Assembly (NCBI RefSeq): GCF_031432975.1
Contig: NZ_CP133838.1
Location: forward strand, 3,906,001 to 3,970,000
Source: Buttiauxella selenatireducens
GTDB lineage: Bacteria > Pseudomonadota > Gammaproteobacteria > Enterobacterales > Enterobacteriaceae
DNA: 64,000 bases
Direction of reading: 5' to 3'
Part shown: positions 16,477 to 24,958 of the stretch, in pieces
Position numbering within the stretch: position 1 is the stretch's first letter
Layout: every line of letters starts with the position of its first letter
Notes under the pieces: generated by a model
What the model saw: the letters and a program-made list of their open reading frames with translations, nothing else
The model's database searches: none
What the model was told of the DNA's origin: nothing
Translations under genes and position numbers: made by a program

Positions 16477-17793
16477 ATGAAATTACTCGATCAAGCGGTT
16501 AACGTCGCTCAGCGCATCGGCGGGCAGGTCCATTTGCGCTCATTGCGCGATGCATTTGCCACCTTAATGCCATTCTTTGTGCTGGCAGGCCTGATGGTGC
16601 TTCTCAACAACACCCTCATTAAACCAGAAGGGATCCTCTCCGGCTTTATCAGCAACGCGACGCTCACCCATTGGCAACAGGTGGGGAATTCCATCGTTAA
16701 TGGCTCGCTTAACTTTATTTCGGTGCTGATTGCAGGGGCGATTGCCTATCACCTTTGCCAGAACAAAGGGTATGCGGACCCTATTGCACCGGTATTGCTG
16801 TCCATTGCGACTGTCGTCATTTTCATGCCGGAAAGCATTCATTTGACCGACGTACTGACGCAGAAAAGCGTGACCGTGACGGGCGGGATTTCATTCGCTT
16901 CGACGGGATCTGCCGGGATGTTTGTCGGGATCCTGACGGGACTTGTGGTCACATCGCTTTTCATCCGCTTAGCGAATGCAAAACGATTGCAGGTCAATAT
17001 CAGCGGCGGGGCTATTCCACCCGCCGTTGTGCGTTCATTCAATACGCTCATCCCTATTATGCTGACGATGATTGTCTTTGCCCTGTTCTCCTTTGCGGTG
17101 CAAAGTCTCAGCGGAATGGACGTCAACACGCTCATCGCAACGTTGATACAGCAACCCTTAAAATCCGTCACGACCAGCCTGCCGGGATTCCTGCTGATTA
17201 CCACGGTGGCTAACCTCTTCTTCTCCGTGGGCATTCATCAGGGCGTTATCTCTGGCGCATTGCTGGATCCATTCTTGCTAAACAACATGCAGGAAAACAC
17301 CCTCGCGTTTGCTCAACACCAGGATATTCCCAACATCATCTGTATGGCGTTTAAAGACACCTTTGGGGTGATGGGCGGATCGGGGAATACCATTGCGCTG
17401 CTTATTGCCATTTACCTGTTCAGCCGGAAAGCGGATTACCGTGATATTGCGAAGCTCTCCACTGCCCCCTGTCTTTTTAATATCAGTGAGCCGATTATTT
17501 TTGGGCTGCCGATAGTCTTTAACCCGGTGCTTATCATCCCGTTCGTCCTGGCTCCCGTCATAAGTTTAACGACCGCTTATTACGCGACGGCCTGGGGCTG
17601 GATTAACCATGTGACGGTTCAGATCCCCTGGACTACGCCACCGATTATCTCCGGATTTCTGGCAACAGGTGGTGACTGGAGGGCGTCTGTCCTACAGGCT
17701 TTGCTGATTGCAATCACCGTTTGCTTCTATCTCCCGTTCCTCAAATTTGCTGAGCGCGTCGCGATGGCGCAGGCTGCATCATCCCAAGGATAA
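16477..17793 (+). CDS. PTS cellobiose/lactose-family EIIC permease
   Basis: 438 aa, polytopic inner-membrane protein with about ten hydrophobic segments. The conserved NISEPIIFGLPIVFNP block of lactose/cellobiose-family (Lac) EIIC components is present near residue 340. It binds and translocates the beta-glucoside while EIIB phosphorylates it. Starts 12 bp after the GH1 stop, with GAGG upstream, and its stop codon is 4 bp before the EIIB start. No EIIA gene is present, so EIIA must be supplied from another locus such as chb. Confidence 0.9.
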   Translation: MKLLDQAVNVAQRIGGQVHLRSLRDAFATLMPFFVLAGLMVLLNNTLIKPEGILSGFISNATLTHWQQVGNSIVNGSLNFISVLIAGAIAYHLCQNKGYADPIAPVLLSIATVVIFMPESIHLTDVLTQKSVTVTGGISFASTGSAGMFVGILTGLVVTSLFIRLANAKRLQVNISGGAIPPAVVRSFNTLIPIMLTMIVFALFSFAVQSLSGMDVNTLIATLIQQPLKSVTTSLPGFLLITTVANLFFSVGIHQGVISGALLDPFLLNNMQENTLAFAQHQDIPNIICMAFKDTFGVMGGSGNTIALLIAIYLFSRKADYRDIAKLSTAPCLFNISEPIIFGLPIVFNPVLIIPFVLAPVISLTTAYYATAWGWINHVTVQIPWTTPPIISGFLATGGDWRASVLQALLIAITVCFYLPFLKFAERVAMAQAASSQG

Positions 17794-17797
17794 GAAA

Positions 17798-18100
17798 ATG
17801 ATTAAAATAATGCTCGTTTGTAACGCCGGTATGTCCACCAGCATGCTGATGAATAAAATGGTTGAGGCGGCTAAGCAACAAGATATTGACGCTGAGATCT
17901 GGGCCATTCCTGATGCGAAGCTCAATGAGGAGTGGAAAAAAGCTGACGTTATCCTGCTGGGACCGCAGGTGAGTTATCTTAAATCGCGCGTTGAGACGAT
18001 AACGGCGGGTAGCGTTCCTGTGGAGGCGATTCCTATGCTGGATTATGGCCGTATGAACGGGCCGGGCGTGCTTGCCATGGCCATCAAGATGAAAAAATAA
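17798..18100 (+). CDS. PTS cellobiose/lactose-family EIIB
   Basis: 100 aa, the normal length for a free-standing Lac-family EIIB. The phosphorylated cysteine is C8 in the loop VCNAGMSTSML, which is the family signature. It accepts phosphate from a EIIA protein and passes it to the incoming sugar bound by EIIC. AAGGA overlaps the end of the EIIC gene, so translation is coupled. A longer in-frame start inside EIIC exists but this ATG is preferred on alignment and ribosome-binding site. Confidence 0.92.
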   Translation: MIKIMLVCNAGMSTSMLMNKMVEAAKQQDIDAEIWAIPDAKLNEEWKKADVILLGPQVSYLKSRVETITAGSVPVEAIPMLDYGRMNGPGVLAMAIKMKK

Positions 18101-18112
18101 CGACTGATATAC

Positions 18113-18133
18113 AGGGAGTCTCGGCTCCCTTCC
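18113..18133 (+). terminator. Short hairpin after the EIIB gene
   Basis: AGGGAG pairs with CTCCCT around a 6-base loop, 12 bp after the stop codon, followed by TCC. It is short, so this is a weak terminator call. Confidence 0.45.
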
Positions 18134-18371
18134 TACCCTCTCCTTCCCCCCTTCTCTCGTCTTTCAGATATCCAACATTGCTTCCAATTCTCCGATATAA
18201 AATCTGTAAAAGTAGACAATCGACGTTTTTTCATCTAAAAGTTCTGCGGTTGGCACTAGACAAAACCAGCTATCTCATAATAATTGCTGAATGTTAAAGA
18301 GCGGCAAGTCAGATAACCGCCGGGCATTTCGCGACTCATAAAAACAACGACACACCTTCTTTGGAGAATTT

Positions 18372-19925
18372 ATGCAATCCTCGGTTAACAAAAACGAGAG
18401 CCGAACCTTCTTCGGCCATCCTTATCCTCTAGGCTCACTATTCTTCACTGAGATGTGGGAGCGGTTCTCATTTTATGGGATCCGTCCCTTACTCATTCTG
18501 TTCATGGCTGCGACGGTTTACGACGGCGGCCTGGGCCTTGCGCGGGAAAACGCATCGGCAATCGTCGGTATCTTTGCGGGCTGTATGTACCTGGCCGCAC
18601 TGCCTGGTGGTTGGCTGGCGGATAACTGGCTTGGGCAGCAGAAAGCCGTCTGGTACGGTTCGATTCTCATTGCCATCGGGCACCTGTCGATAGCGTTGTC
18701 CGCCGTATTCGGTAACAACCTGTTCTTTATCGGCCTGATGTTTATTGTTCTTGGCTCTGGCCTGTTCAAGACGTGCATCTCGGTCATGGTGGGAACGCTG
18801 TATAAGAAAGGTGATGCGCGCCGTGATGGCGGTTTCTCACTGTTCTATATGGGCATCAATATTGGTTCGTTTATCGCGCCGCTGGTTTCCGGCTGGCTGA
18901 TAAAAACCCACGGTTGGCATTGGGGCTTTGGTATCGGTGGTATCGGTATGCTGGTGGCGCTGATTATCTTCCGCGTCTATGCCGTTCCGGCGATGAAACG
19001 TTACGACAGCGAAGTAGGCCTGGATTCCACCTGGAACAATCCCGTTTCGAAGAAAAACGGTGTTGGTGCCTGGTTGCTGGTACTGGCGGTCGGTGTGGCG
19101 ATTGTCGTTACGCTGATAGCGCAAGGTGTGATCGTCATTAACCCCGTCGCGGTTGCCAGCGTGCTGGTGTACGTGATTGCGGCCTCCGTTGCCTGCTACT
19201 TTATCTACCTGTTTATGTTCGCAGGCCTTAACCGTAAAGAGCGCGCCAGACTGCTGGTTTGCTTTATTCTGTTAGTTTCTGCGGCCTTCTTCTGGTCCGC
19301 ATTTGAGCAAAAACCGACCTCATTCAACCTCTTCGCTAACGACTATACCGACCGCATGATCGGCGATTTTGAGATCCCGGCAGTGTGGTTCCAGTCAATC
19401 AATGCGCTGTTTATCATTTTACTGGCGCCGGTATTTAGTTGGGCATGGCCTTCGCTGGCGCGGAAGAACATCCGTCCAAGCAGTATCACCAAGTTTATCA
19501 TCGGCATTCTGTGTGCGGCTGCGGGCTTTGGTCTGATGATGATGGCGGCACAAAATGTTCTGAACAGCGGCGGAGCTGGCGTATCGCCATTCTGGCTGGT
19601 GGGAAGCATTCTGATGCTGACACTCGGCGAGCTGTGCCTGAGCCCGATTGGTCTGGCGACCATGACGCTGCTGGCTCCGGAAAGAATGCGTGGTCAGATG
19701 ATGGGGCTATGGTTCTGCGCCAGTGCGCTGGGCAACCTGGCGGCAGGTCTGATTGGCGGTCACGTGAAAGCCGATCAGCTGGATATGCTGCCTAACCTCT
19801 TCGCGCGTTGTTCCATTGCGCTGCTGATCTGCGCGGCAGTACTGTTCGTGTTGATTATTCCTGTACGTAAAATGCTGGAAAATGCCCAGGTGAAGACGGA
19901 AAACAAACCGGTAACCGAAGCTTAA
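18372..19925 (+). CDS. POT-family proton-coupled peptide transporter
   Basis: 517 aa, about 14 hydrophobic segments. The proton-coupling motif E-x-x-E-R-F is present as EMWERFSFYG (about residues 27-36), together with FKTCISVMVGTLY, DARRDGGFSLFYMGINIGS and a C-terminal ELCLSPIGLATMTLLAP block, all typical of the PTR/POT family. It is not a close relative of DtpA-DtpD as I recall them and resembles the longer oligopeptide transporters of other gammaproteobacteria; the peptide preference is unknown. It stands alone with GGAG before the ATG and a strong terminator after. Confidence 0.88.
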   Translation: MQSSVNKNESRTFFGHPYPLGSLFFTEMWERFSFYGIRPLLILFMAATVYDGGLGLARENASAIVGIFAGCMYLAALPGGWLADNWLGQQKAVWYGSILIAIGHLSIALSAVFGNNLFFIGLMFIVLGSGLFKTCISVMVGTLYKKGDARRDGGFSLFYMGINIGSFIAPLVSGWLIKTHGWHWGFGIGGIGMLVALIIFRVYAVPAMKRYDSEVGLDSTWNNPVSKKNGVGAWLLVLAVGVAIVVTLIAQGVIVINPVAVASVLVYVIAASVACYFIYLFMFAGLNRKERARLLVCFILLVSAAFFWSAFEQKPTSFNLFANDYTDRMIGDFEIPAVWFQSINALFIILLAPVFSWAWPSLARKNIRPSSITKFIIGILCAAAGFGLMMMAAQNVLNSGGAGVSPFWLVGSILMLTLGELCLSPIGLATMTLLAPERMRGQMMGLWFCASALGNLAAGLIGGHVKADQLDMLPNLFARCSIALLICAAVLFVLIIPVRKMLENAQVKTENKPVTEA

Positions 19926-19930
19926 GCAGT

Positions 19931-19960
19931 AATAAGGCCGATCGAGAGATCGGCCTTATT
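19931..19960. terminator. Bidirectional terminator between the POT transporter and the DUF1294 gene
   Basis: A perfect 13-bp stem AATAAGGCCGATC with GATCGGCCTTATT around loop GAGA. A and T runs on both sides let it serve both converging genes. Confidence 0.9.
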
Positions 19961-20317
19961 CTATAAAGAGTAATGAGTCACATCGAGCGTGACAAAACGA
20001 GATAGCACCACCAAAACCACGATATTCAACACCACACTGATAATGAAGTAAGTTTTGAATGGCTGCTTTTGCGTTTTATGGCGAAAGAGCTGCTGACCCA
20101 AAATGGCGCAAGGCCACCCACCGACAAAACCAAACATCAGCAAAGTAGACTCCGGCACTCGGCGCCAGGCTTTTCGTGCCGCCATTTTATCCGCACCGTA
20201 AATCACCAAAGTCAGAATGTTGGCCAGTAAAAACCACATCACAATTGGGTAAGGCAAAAACAGGCTCCCTATCGCCGCGAAGGCCAGAAGCAAATAACAG
20301 AAACGATTGAGGTTCAT
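19961..20317 (-). CDS. DUF1294 family membrane protein
   Basis: 118 aa from the preferred ATG. Hydrophobic helices flank the conserved family core YGADKMAARKAWRRVPESTL...GGWPCAI-GQQ, with QLFRHKTQKQPFKTYF after it (the family pattern also has a Gly where this copy reads C-A in PCAI). Small inner-membrane protein of unknown function, conserved in enterobacteria. A GTG 12 bp upstream is an alternative start. The stop codon directly abuts the shared terminator. Confidence 0.85.
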   Translation of the reverse strand: MNLNRFCYLLLAFAAIGSLFLPYPIVMWFLLANILTLVIYGADKMAARKAWRRVPESTLLMFGFVGGWPCAILGQQLFRHKTQKQPFKTYFIISVVLNIVVLVVLSRFVTLDVTHYSL

Positions 20318-20519
20318 ACCGTTAACCACAGGGTTCTCAGCTAAAAAGATGCGCGATTATACCCGATTAACAAAGCGCTGAGTCATCTCCCTGCATTGAC
20401 ATCCGCCTGGTCAAACGCTTCACTATTCCGTTGTTATTAATAAAACCTGCCCCGCGTTTCAGCAGGCGGGTTCGCGTTTGAATAATCAGAACAACATGAC
20501 GTTATTAAAGGGATGAATC

Positions 20520-21590
20520 ATGAATAAATGGAAAGACAGACGGAAAGTTTTCAATAAACGCAGCCCTGGGCTTTTTATCGCAGGCCTGTTATTAGCCGTA
20601 TCACAAGGCGCAGTTGCAGCACCTTCGCCGGAGTCGTTAAGTTTCACGCATAAAGACTGGGATCTGGTTTGTGATAACACCCTAACCTGCCGTGCGGCTG
20701 GCTACTCAGCAGACGATATTGATCCTGCGGTAACGGTCCTGATTACCCGAACCGCGGGGCCATCGACGCCGGTGACCAACCTGGTAATGCCTGGAGATTA
20801 TGACGGCGAAGCGGCGACCAAAACGCCCGGAGCGCCACAACTGCTGATAGATAAGCACTCTCTTGGCAAGCTTTTAGCGGTCGATGGCGATGCCTGGAAA
20901 ATGAGTGAAACGCAATTCACCGCCTTTAAGCAGGCACTGCGCCGCGACAGCAAAATCAGCTTTAAAAACAATCTGCATGAATACCCTTTCTCCGGCGCGG
21001 GCTCCAGCGCGGTATTGCTGAAAATGGATGATGTTCAGGGCCGCGTGGGCACGACGGGTGCGCTGATAAAGCAAGGGAGCAACAGCGAATCTGATGTCAA
21101 AATGGCGGTTCCGCAGCCGGTTATAGTGAAAGCCCCGGTGCGCGACAAAAAAAGCCGTGACATGACTCCTCAGGAAACCGCGCTGATTAAACCGGCGTTG
21201 CTCGATCTTGTCGGTAAAAATAGTGACTGCGATGACCAGCGACTCAATGAAACATGGCAAATCGCGAGCCTCAATGAAAAGCAATCACTGGTCATTGCAC
21301 CTTGCTGGATGGCGGCATACAACTTTGGCGATGAGTATTTTGTGATCAGCAATGATATGTCGAACCCTCCGGTGCTGGTGACAGACAGCGCAACCTCCTA
21401 TGAGGATGGCATTGTTGGATTTTTCATGAAAGGCCGGGGATTGGGTGACTGCCTGAGTCTGCAAGAGTGGGCATGGGATGGCGAACGTTTCGTACCCAGT
21501 GCGGCACGGGACACCGGGCGTTGTCGGCTGATCCGACCGGGTGGCGCATGGGAGTTACCGACACTGACCACCAGAGTCGTCACACGCTGA
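20520..21590 (+). CDS. DUF1176 family secreted protein
   Basis: 356 aa. A signal peptide is visible at residues about 15-34 (LFIAGLLLAVSQGAVAA), so the protein is periplasmic. Conserved DUF1176 features include DWDLVCDNTLTCRAAGY near the mature N-terminus and paired cysteines throughout (C50/C56 region, C238, C258, C274-type spacing and CRLIRP near the end), consistent with a disulphide-stabilised domain. Function unknown. AAAGGG precedes the ATG and a strong terminator follows, so it is monocistronic. Confidence 0.85.
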   Translation: MNKWKDRRKVFNKRSPGLFIAGLLLAVSQGAVAAPSPESLSFTHKDWDLVCDNTLTCRAAGYSADDIDPAVTVLITRTAGPSTPVTNLVMPGDYDGEAATKTPGAPQLLIDKHSLGKLLAVDGDAWKMSETQFTAFKQALRRDSKISFKNNLHEYPFSGAGSSAVLLKMDDVQGRVGTTGALIKQGSNSESDVKMAVPQPVIVKAPVRDKKSRDMTPQETALIKPALLDLVGKNSDCDDQRLNETWQIASLNEKQSLVIAPCWMAAYNFGDEYFVISNDMSNPPVLVTDSATSYEDGIVGFFMKGRGLGDCLSLQEWAWDGERFVPSAARDTGRCRLIRPGGAWELPTLTTRVVTR

Positions 21591-21597
21591 GCCATAA

Positions 21598-21633
21598 AAA
21601 AGCCCCCTGGCTTTCAAGAGCGAGGGGGCTTTT
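21598..21633. terminator. Bidirectional terminator between the DUF1176 gene and lysU
   Basis: AAGCCCCCT pairs with AGGGGGCTT, flanked by A on the left and T on the right, between two converging genes. Confidence 0.88.
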
Positions 21634-21647
21634 ATCTTTACTGAGAC

Positions 21648-23165
21648 TTACTTCTGCGGACGCATCGCCGGGAACAGGATAACGTCGCGAATAGTGTGGC
21701 TGTTGGTAAACAGCATCACCATACGGTCGATACCGATACCCAGACCCGCCGTTGGCGGCAGGCCATATTCCAGCGCGGTCACGTAGTCTTCGTCATAGAA
21801 CATCGCTTCGTCGTCACCAATCGCTTTCGCATTCACCTGCTCAAGGAAGCGTTCAGCCTGATCTTCGGCATCGTTGAGTTCGCTAAAGCCATTACCGATT
21901 TCACGTCCACCGATGAAGAACTCAAAGCGGTCAGTGACTTCCGGGTTCACGTCATTACGGCGCGCCAGTGGAGACACTTCAGCCGGATATTCGGTGATAA
22001 AGGTCGGCTGAATCAGGTGCGCTTCTGCGACTTCGTCAAAGATTTCAGTGACGATGCGGCCCAGACCCCAGCTCTTCTCAACGTGAATACCGATGGATTC
22101 GGCGATGGCTTTCGCCGCATCGAAGTTATCCAGATCCGCCATGTCAGTTTCCGGGCGGTATTTCTTGATAGCTTCGCGCATGGTCATTTTTTCAAACGGC
22201 TTACCGAAATCGAAGGTCCGATCGCCATAAGGCACTTCTGTTTTACCCAACACGGTCAGCGCCAGGGTACGGAACAACGATTCAGTCAGTTCGATCAGAT
22301 CTTTGTAGTCCGCATACGCCATATAGAGTTCCATCATGGTGAACTCTGGGTTGTGACGAACGGAGATCCCTTCATTACGGAAGTTACGGTTGATCTCGAA
22401 TACACGTTCGAAGCCGCCCACCACCAGACGTTTCAGATACAGTTCCGGCGCGATGCGCAGATACATATCCATATCCAACGCGTTGTGATGGGTGATGAAC
22501 GGACGTGCAGATGCACCGCCTGGGATCACTTGCATCATTGGGGTTTCGACTTCCATAAAGCCGCGTTCCACCATGAACTGGCGCATCGTAGCGAGGATTT
22601 TCGAACGCACTTTAAACGTGTGACGCGATTCGTCGTTGGAGATCAAATCCAGATAACGCTGACGGTAACGCGCTTCTTGATCCTGCAAACCGTGGAATTT
22701 ATCCGGCAACGGGCGCAGCGATTTCGTCAGCAGACGCAACTCGGTGCAATGAATGGAGAGCTCACCGGTTTGGGTTTTGAACAGCGTACCGCGCGCGGCA
22801 ATAATGTCGCCAAGGTCCCATTTTTTAAACTGTTCGTTGTAGAGCCCCTCCGGCAGAGAATCACGGGCGACATACAGCTGAATACGGCCCCCCATATCCT
22901 GCAATGTCACGAAAGAAGCTTTCCCCATGATGCGACGGGTCATCATACGACCAGCAACAGAGACTTCAACGTTCAGGGAAACGAGCTCTTCGTTATCCTT
23001 GCCATCGAATTCAGTGTGCAATTGGTCAGAGGTATGGTCACGACGAAAATCATTCGGGAATGGGATACCCTGCTCACGAAGTTGAGCCAGCTTTTCACGG
23101 CGGGTTTTCAGTTCATTATTAAGGTCAATTGCCTCATCGGCACGTTGTGCTTGTTGTTCAGACAT
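21648..23165 (-). CDS. lysU: Lysyl-tRNA synthetase, LysU position
   Basis: 505 aa, class II aminoacyl-tRNA synthetase, as long as E. coli LysS/LysU and highly similar. The anticodon-binding OB-fold region precedes class II motif 2 ([20 protein letters not shown]) and motif 3 ([13 protein letters not shown]). It charges tRNA-Lys with lysine in the cytoplasm. LysS and LysU are nearly alike in sequence; I call it lysU because it sits directly beside dtpC-cadA-cadB-cadC as in E. coli. It could still be the only lysyl-tRNA synthetase of this organism. In E. coli lysU is induced by heat, low pH and leucine-containing peptides. Confidence 0.93.
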   Translation of the reverse strand: MSEQQAQRADEAIDLNNELKTRREKLAQLREQGIPFPNDFRRDHTSDQLHTEFDGKDNEELVSLNVEVSVAGRMMTRRIMGKASFVTLQDMGGRIQLYVARDSLPEGLYNEQFKKWDLGDIIAARGTLFKTQTGELSIHCTELRLLTKSLRPLPDKFHGLQDQEARYRQRYLDLISNDESRHTFKVRSKILATMRQFMVERGFMEVETPMMQVIPGGASARPFITHHNALDMDMYLRIAPELYLKRLVVGGFERVFEINRNFRNEGISVRHNPEFTMMELYMAYADYKDLIELTESLFRTLALTVLGKTEVPYGDRTFDFGKPFEKMTMREAIKKYRPETDMADLDNFDAAKAIAESIGIHVEKSWGLGRIVTEIFDEVAEAHLIQPTFITEYPAEVSPLARRNDVNPEVTDRFEFFIGGREIGNGFSELNDAEDQAERFLEQVNAKAIGDDEAMFYDEDYVTALEYGLPPTAGLGIGIDRMVMLFTNSHTIRDVILFPAMRPQK

Positions 23166-23393
23166 GTTGGTTCCTCATAACCCTGCTTTCATACTTGTTT
23201 CGATAAAGTGAACCTGGCCACTCTCCTGCGCACAATCGCTCTCAGGCATCATCGTCAAATATCGAGCGATAGAATGTTACTTAACCAGGTCTAATTTCAG
23301 TCCGATATCACTCAGACACAAACAAACTAAAGTTATTTCATCGACTTTCTACACTATTACCAGAATATCCTCCTAACTATGACGCAGTGCAAG

Positions 23394-23413
23394 GAGCAGG
23401 CTTACACCTGCTC
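23394..23413 (-). terminator. Hairpin after dtpC
   Basis: GAGCAGG pairs with CCTGCTC around a 6-base loop, 16 bp beyond the dtpC stop codon on the minus strand. A T run is poor, so confidence is moderate. Confidence 0.55.
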
Positions 23414-23429
23414 TCTGTATGGGTAAAAA

Positions 23430-24899
23430 TTAATCGCCTCGGGATTCATGCAAACACGGGACCGGTGGGGAAAACAGCAGCCGGGCTGCGATAACCAACA
23501 GCACAATCACCGCCACGCAGCCAATCGTCCATTCGCCCATTTGCGAGAAAAAGTGCTGGTAAGCGGCAATTGCCGTTTCACTGATATGTGACTCGGTAGT
23601 CTGTTGCGCCACCAGGCCCGCCAGCCAGTTCGCGACGGCACCGGTCGCCAGCATATAGATTCCGGTCAACATGCCGGTCACGCCCGGCATATTCAGACGG
23701 GTGATCTGCGCCATAGCCACTGGGTCAATAAACAGTTCGGCAAAGCCCATCAGCGCCAGCCCGCCCACCATCAGCCCCATCGAAGCGTGACCGTCGACGG
23801 TGCCATGACGAGCATTGAGCGCCAGCAGCATAAATCCGCAGCCCATCATCAGCAGGCCAAAGGCAAATTTCAGCCACACGCGAAGCACAGAACGGGTCTT
23901 TCCTTCCGGGCGAATCAGCCACGCCAGCACCACGCCACCCGCCATGACGGCAACCGCGTTAACCGACTGGAACAGCGCCGTCGGCACTTCAATATTGAGC
24001 AAGCGGCGGCTAACAAAGTTGTCGATAAACAGGCTGATAGAGCTTCCGCCCTGCTGGGCCAGAACCCAGAACAGTGTGCCCGTCAGCATCAGCAGGACGA
24101 TTTGCCACAGCGCACGACGGTGCTGCGGCGATGACACCATGATCCGCGCCACCATCTGGGCCGCAAAGAGACACACGATCGCCAGCAGATAACCGGCCCC
24201 GTTATTTTCGAGTAGCAGCGTGAAAAACACCGGTGCCACACACAGCATCACCACCAACCAACCCCAGGTTGGCAGCACAAACTTCACCGCGCACAGCGCC
24301 TGTTTGTCGATGCCACGGGTGTGGCTGAAATGGCGATGTCCGCTTAAAAAAATCAGCAGGCCGATAAACATGCCGATCCCCGCCAGTGCAAAACCGATAT
24401 GCCAGCCATACCACTGCGCCGTCAGTCCACAGGCGATCGGGGCGGCAATCGATCCTACGTTCCCCGCTGCGTAAAGCAGCGAAAAACCGCCGTCGCGACG
24501 AGGGTCGTCAGCGGCGTACAGTTCGCCGAGCAGGCAGCTGATATTGGATTTGAACAGACCATAGCCACAAATAATGATCGCCAGCGCGAGGTACAAGCTC
24601 CAGATTGAATCAGATTCAAAGCCCAGCACCACATGGCCGAGCGTCATCAACAGCGCACCGGCAATGACCGCCGTGCGATTGCCGAGCAGGCGGTCGGCAA
24701 GCCAGCCGCCAAGAATGGGTGTTACGTAAACCAGAGAAGCGTAAGCGCTGAAAAGACTGATGGCGTGGCTGTCATCAAAGCCAAGCTGATGGGTGAGATA
24801 AAGGATGAGTAAGGCACGCATGCCGTAAAAGCTGAAGTATTCCCAGATTTGAATCGCGACGATGTAATAGATCGCGCGCGGCTGTGAGGGTGTTTTCAT
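23430..24899 (-). CDS. dtpC: DtpC, dipeptide/tripeptide permease
   Basis: 489 aa from the preferred ATG; the open frame begins 42 bp earlier, but AAGGAG lies just before this ATG and E. coli DtpC (YjdL) starts with the same MKTPSQPRAIYYIVAIQIW. POT-family inner-membrane transporter that takes up di- and tripeptides, preferring lysine-containing dipeptides in E. coli. The usual ExxERF motif is here IWEYFSFYGMR, as in E. coli DtpC. Follows cadA by 59 bp in the same direction, so it is a likely part of the cadBA transcript or the same regulon, bringing in lysine for decarboxylation. Confidence 0.95.
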   Translation of the reverse strand: MKTPSQPRAIYYIVAIQIWEYFSFYGMRALLILYLTHQLGFDDSHAISLFSAYASLVYVTPILGGWLADRLLGNRTAVIAGALLMTLGHVVLGFESDSIWSLYLALAIIICGYGLFKSNISCLLGELYAADDPRRDGGFSLLYAAGNVGSIAAPIACGLTAQWYGWHIGFALAGIGMFIGLLIFLSGHRHFSHTRGIDKQALCAVKFVLPTWGWLVVMLCVAPVFFTLLLENNGAGYLLAIVCLFAAQMVARIMVSSPQHRRALWQIVLLMLTGTLFWVLAQQGGSSISLFIDNFVSRRLLNIEVPTALFQSVNAVAVMAGGVVLAWLIRPEGKTRSVLRVWLKFAFGLLMMGCGFMLLALNARHGTVDGHASMGLMVGGLALMGFAELFIDPVAMAQITRLNMPGVTGMLTGIYMLATGAVANWLAGLVAQQTTESHISETAIAAYQHFFSQMGEWTIGCVAVIVLLVIAARLLFSPPVPCLHESRGD

Positions 24900-24958
24900 G
24901 AGGTCTCCTTGCTGCGTGAAAAAAGGGAAGTGGCAAGCCACTTCCCCTGGAGCTTCAA

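Noticed and set aside
21648-23165. Naming the lysyl-tRNA synthetase lysS
   Set aside because: Sequence alone cannot separate LysS and LysU reliably. Position next to dtpC-cadA-cadB-cadC is the E. coli lysU position, and no prfB lies beside it.
21696-23180. Long open frame of 494 codons on the plus strand opposite lysU
   Set aside because: It mirrors the high-scoring lysU gene almost exactly, is rich in His, Arg and Phe as antisense frames of biased genes are, and has no recognisable family. Treated as a shadow.
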